The notes beneath the pieces are model-generated. The model did not search any database. It was not told where the DNA came from and saw nothing but the letters and a program-made list of their open reading frames with translations. The position numbers were made by a program, and so were the translations under genes. Below, in pieces: positions 59,014 through 64,000 of a stretch of DNA of 64,000 nt (positions are counted from its first letter, which is position 1; every line of letters starts with the position of its first letter). The DNA comes from Brachionus plicatilis (Eukaryota > Rotifera > Eurotatoria > Ploima > Brachionidae), in assembly GCA_010279815.1 (NCBI GenBank), contig QEOQ01000640.1:2051944-2115943 (forward strand), given 5' to 3'.

Positions 59014-60573
59014 CAGGCAATTGCACCCAGGTTTTTTCTGGTATTGGGTGTTGGGTTGGGTTTAAATACCCATACCTAACTTAACACCCAAATACGCATT
59101 TTTATTTGGGTATGCACCTGAAAATACCCATAAAAATCAGGTGCATTATTTTAAAAATGAGTTACTTAATCAATTTTCACAAAATGAATAAATATTATTG
59201 AAAAAAAATTAAGAATAAAGCTCATAAAAATTTATTTATTTTTAATCTAATTAATTTTTAATTAAACAAGTTGATTTAAATCTTTTAATATTTCAAAATT
59301 GGCCTTAAAAATACATCTCATTTCGAATAAATCATCATTAATGTTTTGTCGATTTTTTTGGCTTGTGAACCCGCAAATGCTAAAAAAACGTTCAATGCAT
59401 GAACTTGAGGAATTAATGTTCAGCAAAATTTGAGCTAGTTTAAAAAGTTTAGGATATGATTTAGAATGGTTAATCCAGAACTCTTTAGTTGATTCAATTG
59501 CTGGAATATTTTTGAAATTTTCTTTTTTTTAAATAAAAAAGTTTAAAGTTTACTAAAATTTGCAATTTCGCTTTCTAAGTCAGCTTCGAATTCTTCAAGT
59601 TCAGCACCTCCACTGTAGGAAAAATGTCTTTTTGAAAAAAAGTTAGTATAAAATGAACTACTAGGGCTCTTATGTTTTGAACTATTTTGACCATTTTGTG
59701 TTTGAGTAGTGTTTGATTGAGAAGTTGTCTCGTTAGTTGATGACTCGATTTGACTCACTTCAGCATTATTTTTTTTCAAATAAAAAATCCTCACTGATCA
59801 TTCTTAAAGCGGCGATCCCTTTAGAAAACAAACCTGCTGACCAAGATTCTCCAAGCCAAAGCTTTAAACCGGAAACTTTGAGTATGTTTGCAGCCTTATT
59901 GGAAAAATAGTTTTTTCAATTCTTTTTCTAAGAGACAAAATAAAAATTTACTTGATAAATTGGCGAGTTTAGTTCATATTTAAATTTTTTTTTTAAAGCC
60001 GCTATAATTAAACTACATAATCTTTTGGGTACATCTGAAATATTCACCTTTTCATACGTATCTATCAGTTTTAAAACCCCTAGATTTATATAGGATTTAG
60101 AGATAATCAGAATTAATAGAATTAATATGATTTAATTTAAAATTGCCACCTATAATTGTATGGCCTATAGAAGAAATATTTGATTGGAAAAAAACGTTTA
60201 ATAAATATGCTGGCTTTAGAACTTGCATATAAATTTCAATTTTTTTGGTTAAATTCGTCCCATTCAAAGTAATAAATTTTAAGATTTTCCAATTTGAACA
60301 CAAAGTGAAACAAATATAATTCAAGGAATAAATATTTTTATACATATAAAATTTTTTAAGATTTATTATTTTGAAGCCGTAGCTAAATTATTCTTACTTT
60401 TTGTACAGTAAACAAATAAAAATTTAATTTTAAAACTGATTTTTTTAAGTATATATCAGGTTTGGGTGTAGCTGCATACTCGAAAAAAATGGGAATTTGG
60501 GTGCTAAGTTAGGTAAGGGTATTTAGACCCAACCCAACACCCAATACCGGAAAAAAAGGGGTGCTATTGTCTG
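59014..60573 (-). mobile_element. hAT transposon, degenerate, with exact 8-bp duplication
   Basis: The ends are CAGGCAATTGCACCC and (inverted) CAGACAATAGCACCC, followed by long matching arms including GGTATTGGGTGTTGGGTTGG. The exact 8-mer cgtaggtc is on both flanks (59006-59013 and 60574-60581). CA-rich hAT-type ends, an 8-bp duplication and a transposase remnant with a dimerisation domain all agree. At 1.56 kb it is a deletion derivative. Confidence 0.9.
59270..60360 (-). pseudogene. hAT transposase remnant with hATC dimerisation motif
   Basis: On the minus strand, 60345-60097 encodes WKILKFITLNGTNLTKKIEI and a following helix typical of the middle of hAT transposases. Around 59794-59543 is a Ser/Asn-rich segment (KHKSPSSSFYTNFFSK, ELEEFEADLESE). 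Below 59530 the frame reads AIESTKEFWINHSKSYPKLF, KLAQILLNINSSSSCIERFF and SICGFTSQKNRQNINDDL, the FW-x-YP-x-L-A-x-SS-x-ERFFS signature of the C-terminal hATC domain. Several stops and frameshifts separate the parts. Confidence 0.85.
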
Positions 60574-60790
60574 CGTAGGTCTATGCTTAATATGCTCGTC
60601 ACGCACCGCTCGTTCCTCGCAAATCAAAAGCTTTGCTTCTCTATATCTTTTCTATTATTTTTTAATATAAAATCAAAATTTTTATTTTTGTATTCATATT
60701 TTTTTATTCTATGAAGTAAAGTTTAGTTAATTATAAACAACAACGGTTCAACTGTCAACAAAAGGTTAAGCGAGTTTTTTAATTTTCTCT

Positions 60791-61238
60791 TTATTTTTTT
60801 AAATTTGCCACTTTTAATTGAATTGCTTTAAGTTCATCATGATCGATGGGTGTTTGAACCATTAATGTAAAGTATTCATCTTCATTTGCCTCGACTGAAT
60901 TAATTCCATTTTATTTAATTTCACCTGCTAGCTAAAGGTTAAAACAAAAATTTTTAACCTTATTTGAATGTTAAAACACAATACTTACCTTGATGTTGTT
61001 TTTTGTGAGCTGTTGATTATCATGAAAATGTCTTTCAATTTCAATTTGTGCTTGAAAATCTATTTCTAATAGAAATAGAATTTTTATCAATTAAACGGTT
61101 CAATTCTTCAAAAAAATGTTCATCGAGAATATTTTTGTCTTTGTTTATTTTGATTGATAGAACCTTCATTAAGGAAGAGTCTCGAGCCAAAATCGCAGCT
61201 TTATTTTTTAATCTTTCTTCCGATTTTGAAGAATCCAT
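60791..61238 (-). pseudogene. Small spliced gene or pseudogene of unknown family
   Basis: From ATG at 61238 the minus strand reads MDSSKSEERLKNKAAILARD and KDKNILDEHFFEELN. A frame change near 61080 leads to DFQAQIEIERHFHDNQQLTK ending at a GTAAGT donor (60988). A 57-nt intron runs to an AG at 60932-60933, then LAGEIK, a stop, and NGINSVEANEDEYFTLMVQT with PIDHDELKAIQLKVANLKK and TAA at 60791-60793. The splice signals look real, but one frameshift and one stop interrupt it. A second AG four bases on would give an open but less protein-like end. I do not recognise the family. Confidence 0.4.
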
Positions 61239-61739
61239 TTTTAAGTTTTATTTTATATTATCTAAAAACAGTTTAATTTGAATGACATTTTTTAAATGAC
61301 TAGAATCTGAAACAAAGCTAAAAACATTAAAAAATGTAATCATAAAGAATCAAGATAAGAATACTATCATGAGTTTTTATTTTGAATGTTTGATACAAAC
61401 AACACCACAAAAGAAATTAATCGAAAAAATAATCAAAAGGAAAGAAATTTAAAATTTAAATAACAGATGAAAGACAAAAACGTTACAAATTCTCAAATTA
61501 GATGATTTTGTGAAACCTGGTTAAAAATGATAAAACAGAACTAAATTTAATGATAACAAAGAAAAAGCTTGAAATGTTGACCAAGTAAAATTTAGCAAAA
61601 GACGAAAATACTGCTTAATTAACAACTGATCACAATACAACTTTCAATAAAAAATTAAGATCACTCAAAATTTTTTCCGACAATTGAAAAGCTTTAAAGA
61701 CTATCAATCGGTACTTGTTGGCTTTTTTTTCCAACGAGA

Positions 61740-62150
61740 AAAATAAGCCAACATTCAACAATTAACTATTTGGCTTGGGTGCTTGATTGCAAATTGTACA
61801 ACAGACCTATGATGTCGAGCAGCGGAAAAATTACCAACCAGGTGACCTTTTAATCATTGCTGGACATGGTCATGAGACAAAAGAATTTTTCATAAGAACT
61901 TGAATCTTGAATTATTCGCCTCTTTACCTAAGTTTTCCGAACTGTAAAAGAACTCTCCGTAAATGATCGGCCGCAAATTCCAGTGGCCTTTTTTACTGTT
62001 ACAAATACCTTTTTGAATAACAAAATTTTTTTTTTACTTGTCGAATTCGGCACAAGTTCGCTGTCATTATCAAGTGTAGCACCAATTATCCAACAGTAGC
62101 ATGTACCTGGCCAGAACAATATCAGTGAGATTGAGATTGGATTACATCTT
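61740..62150. other. Decayed coding-like stretch of higher G+C
   Basis: The plus strand holds TYDVEQRKNYQPGDLLIIAG followed by HGHETKEFFIRT and a stop, then in another frame VKELSVNDRPQIPVAFFTVT. The G+C is higher than the surroundings. A 63-codon minus frame at 61928-62119 overlaps it. I cannot assign a family. PGDLLIIAGHGHE weakly recalls the GD-x-x-LIAGKGHE loop of bacterial Mur ligases, which is only a lead. Confidence 0.25.
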
Positions 62151-63375
62151 CTCTTCCATAAAATTAGACTTAAACTGAAACTGAAACTGAAATTAAAATT
62201 AGGTTAGATCACATGTTTTAGTTGAAAGTGTGATGAACTTGAATGAATGAGTGGCTTGCTGAATGCTGTGAAATTTAGCGTGTGATTTGTAAATTCAAAT
62301 GTTTGTTCACAAAAAATTGTTATCAGTTCGAGACTGTTTAATGAATTGGAGTTGCGTGTAAAAATTTTGGTGGATTATATTTCAATTTAATCTTGCAATA
62401 TTAATAACAACTTGCAATATTTCAAAGAGATTTTTTTTCTTCATTATATTTCTTTTTATATATCAAATATAAAAAGTAATAAAAAAAATATCTCAAATGG
62501 ACCTTTAGATTGTACTTATTTATTATTTCTGCAATTTTTTTTTCAATTTTATTATCAAATTATTGGTTTTGTTTTTCTTTTTAATTTTAAATTTTGTTCA
62601 TTTTAATTCTGTTAAATCTTGCTCAAAACTAAAATAAAAAGTCTTAAAAATTTTAAATTTCGTTAATTTTTTGCTGATTTTAAAAATTTTATAATTAAAA
62701 TAAAAAATAAAAAATTTAAACAAAAAGGGCTAAATTCTAAATAAAGTTATTTATTTATTAATTGATTAGGTTTTTAAAATTCAAATATAAATTGAAAAAT
62801 ATTATTTCTATTTTTGAAAAAACAAAATAACTAAAATAAAAATAATTCAAAAAAAAATACTGCAACATCCCTTTTTTCACATATTTATAAATATAATTTC
62901 CTATTTTATTTAATAAATTAAATCATAAATTGTTTTAAATACTAATGATATTTTATTTTTTTTACAATTGAAAATTGTTTTAGTTAAAATGATGAAACAT
63001 AATATTTTGCATTTAATGCAGTATTTTTTTATGTTTATTTTCAGAGTTGTTTAAAAGTCACAAGTACAAGTCCTAAATTTTTTTTTTTATAAATTTTAAA
63101 GACCGGATTTGGACTTTGAAAAAAAAAAAGTCCGGATTTAACTAAATGTTATACTAAATATGTTCTTAACTGCATTAAGATCATCCCCTAAAATAAATTG
63201 TCAACATCTCTTTTAGATATAAAGAAATTACTCAGCTTATACTTAATTTCTTTCACCTTTTAAATTATTTCATTTTACTCATTTTTTCAATATTGCCTTT
63301 TATTTTTTTGAAATTAGGTGAACAACTCGCAATAATCATCTTTTATTTAGCAAAAATTATTATTTTTGAGAAGAC
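62151..63375. other. A/T-rich stretch, no gene seen
   Basis: Only homopolymer-rich sequence and short meaningless frames are visible. A short inverted TCCGGATTT/AGACCGGATTT motif near 63100-63140 may belong to a decayed element. Confidence 0.5.
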
Positions 63376-63961
63376 ATGATCTTTTTTCGAGCAAAAATCT
63401 ATACAATATTACAAAAAAAATATAAAACAGCGTTCAACATATCGCCTACTCTCTCACTCAAAATAAACAACACTACTATCCTTAAAATCGATAATCCGAT
63501 CCTACTTGGCATCACCTTAGACAAACATCTCTCATTCGATAGGCATTTCCAAGATATGCACAAATCCCTAGCCAAGAAGCTTCATCTTATTCGTCTCCTG
63601 AGCAGTAAAAAATACAATATCAACCCCGAATACCTCATTACCATATACAAAGCATTCATCCTCGCCAAAATCCAATACAGTATGCTCCCGTTCACTGTCG
63701 CTTCCAAATCAATAAAAGATAAATTACAAATCATTCAAAACAAAACACTTAAAATAATACTCAAAATGTCACAAAATATTAGTCCACACATTAGCTAACA
63801 CCCAACCACTGAACACAAAAATCAAAACACTACTCATTAACTACTTATCTAATGCCCGCATCAATAAAATAAAAAGCACAAACAATCTAATAAACGAATT
63901 CAAACCATACACCGGCAAAGGAACTACTCAATTATTGACTCACTATACCCTAACATCTTAA
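63376..63961 (+). pseudogene. 3' part of a LINE reverse transcriptase, running to the window end
   Basis: The frame reads NPILLGITLDKHLSFDRHFQ, DMHKSLAKKLHLIRLLSSKK, YLITIYKAFILAKIQYSMLP and LQIIQNKTLKIILKM. This is the thumb and C-terminal region of Jockey/CR1-like non-LTR reverse transcriptases (F-LG-x-LD, L-x-x-Y-x-x-x-x-R-x-x-x-x-Y, Q-N-x-x-x-R-x-I). After a frameshift near 63786 the next frame continues with LNTKIKTLLINYLSNARINK to TAA at about 63961. The catalytic YADD block is missing on the 5' side, so the copy is 5'-truncated. Codon use is C-rich, unlike neighbouring DNA, which suggests a recent arrival. Confidence 0.85.
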
Positions 63962-64000
63962 GGTAAATTAAGACCTTTGGTCAGGAAGCTACTTAGAGAG

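Larger units (their letters stand above)
58619..60622. repeat. Inverted GCGAGGAACGAGC repeats bracketing the hAT element
   Basis: GCGAGGAACGAGC...CGACGAGC at 58619-58645 reappears inverted at 60596-60622 (GCTCGTCACG...GCTCGTTCCTCGC). Between them lies the hAT element, plus a hairpin CTCGTTACTCG/CGAGTAACAAG near 58785-58835. The pair may be the ends of an older element into which the hAT inserted. Confidence 0.5.

Noticed and set aside
62040..62060. GAATTCGGCACAAG resembling a cDNA-library adapter
   Set aside because: It differs from the usual adapter by a base, has no cloning-vector context, and one short match in 64 kb is not strong evidence of contamination.
1..64000. CRISPR arrays, bacterial operons, riboswitches, rRNA genes
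   Set aside because: The tandem repeats are A/T-rich, few in copy and lack spacers. Genes have introns and poly(A) signals. No rRNA-like conserved block was seen.

Overview
This is nuclear DNA of a small-genome, very AT-rich animal; by eye only about a quarter of bases are G or C. The genes have many short GT...AG introns (most 45-60 nt), a few kilobase-size introns filled with transposon debris, and animal-type gene content: TMX1, a RasGRP with REM, CDC25, EF-hand and C1 domains, and a KIAA2012-like protein. A monogonont rotifer such as Brachionus would fit the composition, the tiny introns and the transposon mix, but that assignment is inference.

Layout. Positions 1-807 hold the 3' part of a TMX1-type thioredoxin transmembrane protein. 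Positions 808-11.8 kb are intergenic and full of inverted-repeat elements. A complete 11-exon RasGRP gene runs from 11815 to 30684 on the plus strand; its product of about 1325 aa has an unusually long N-terminal extension and C-terminal tail. Positions 30.7-35.8 kb are intergenic with three more inverted-repeat elements. From 35794 to 56444 I can chain 19 plus-strand exons through 18 in-frame junctions into one gene of about 2113 aa. Its N-terminus resembles vertebrate KIAA2012. Its C-terminal half is a large array of 19/38-residue helical repeats that I do not recognise. From 56.6 kb to the end there is no intact gene, only LINE, hAT and other element remains, a GGCC-rich island, a small decayed two-intron gene, and the 3' part of a LINE running off the edge.

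Mobile DNA dominates. One large class has GG...CC (occasionally G...C) termini, long often palindromic arms, and 8-9 bp target-site duplications that can be read directly in the sequence. One member carries remains of an ISXO2/Merlin-type zinc ribbon, so the class is probably Merlin-derived. A second class has TA|CAGTG ends with sub-terminal TTACGTAA-type arrays (Tc1/mariner-like MITEs). One hAT element with an exact 8-bp duplication, one MULE-like element with arms of about 360 bp, and three LINE fragments complete the set. A 513-base run of N at 21599-22111 interrupts a RasGRP intron and is flanked by near-duplicate sequence.

The three protein genes show no operon-like or functional linkage. 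They are co-oriented neighbours separated by repeats. The most promising new object is the helical-repeat region of the 35794-56444 gene.
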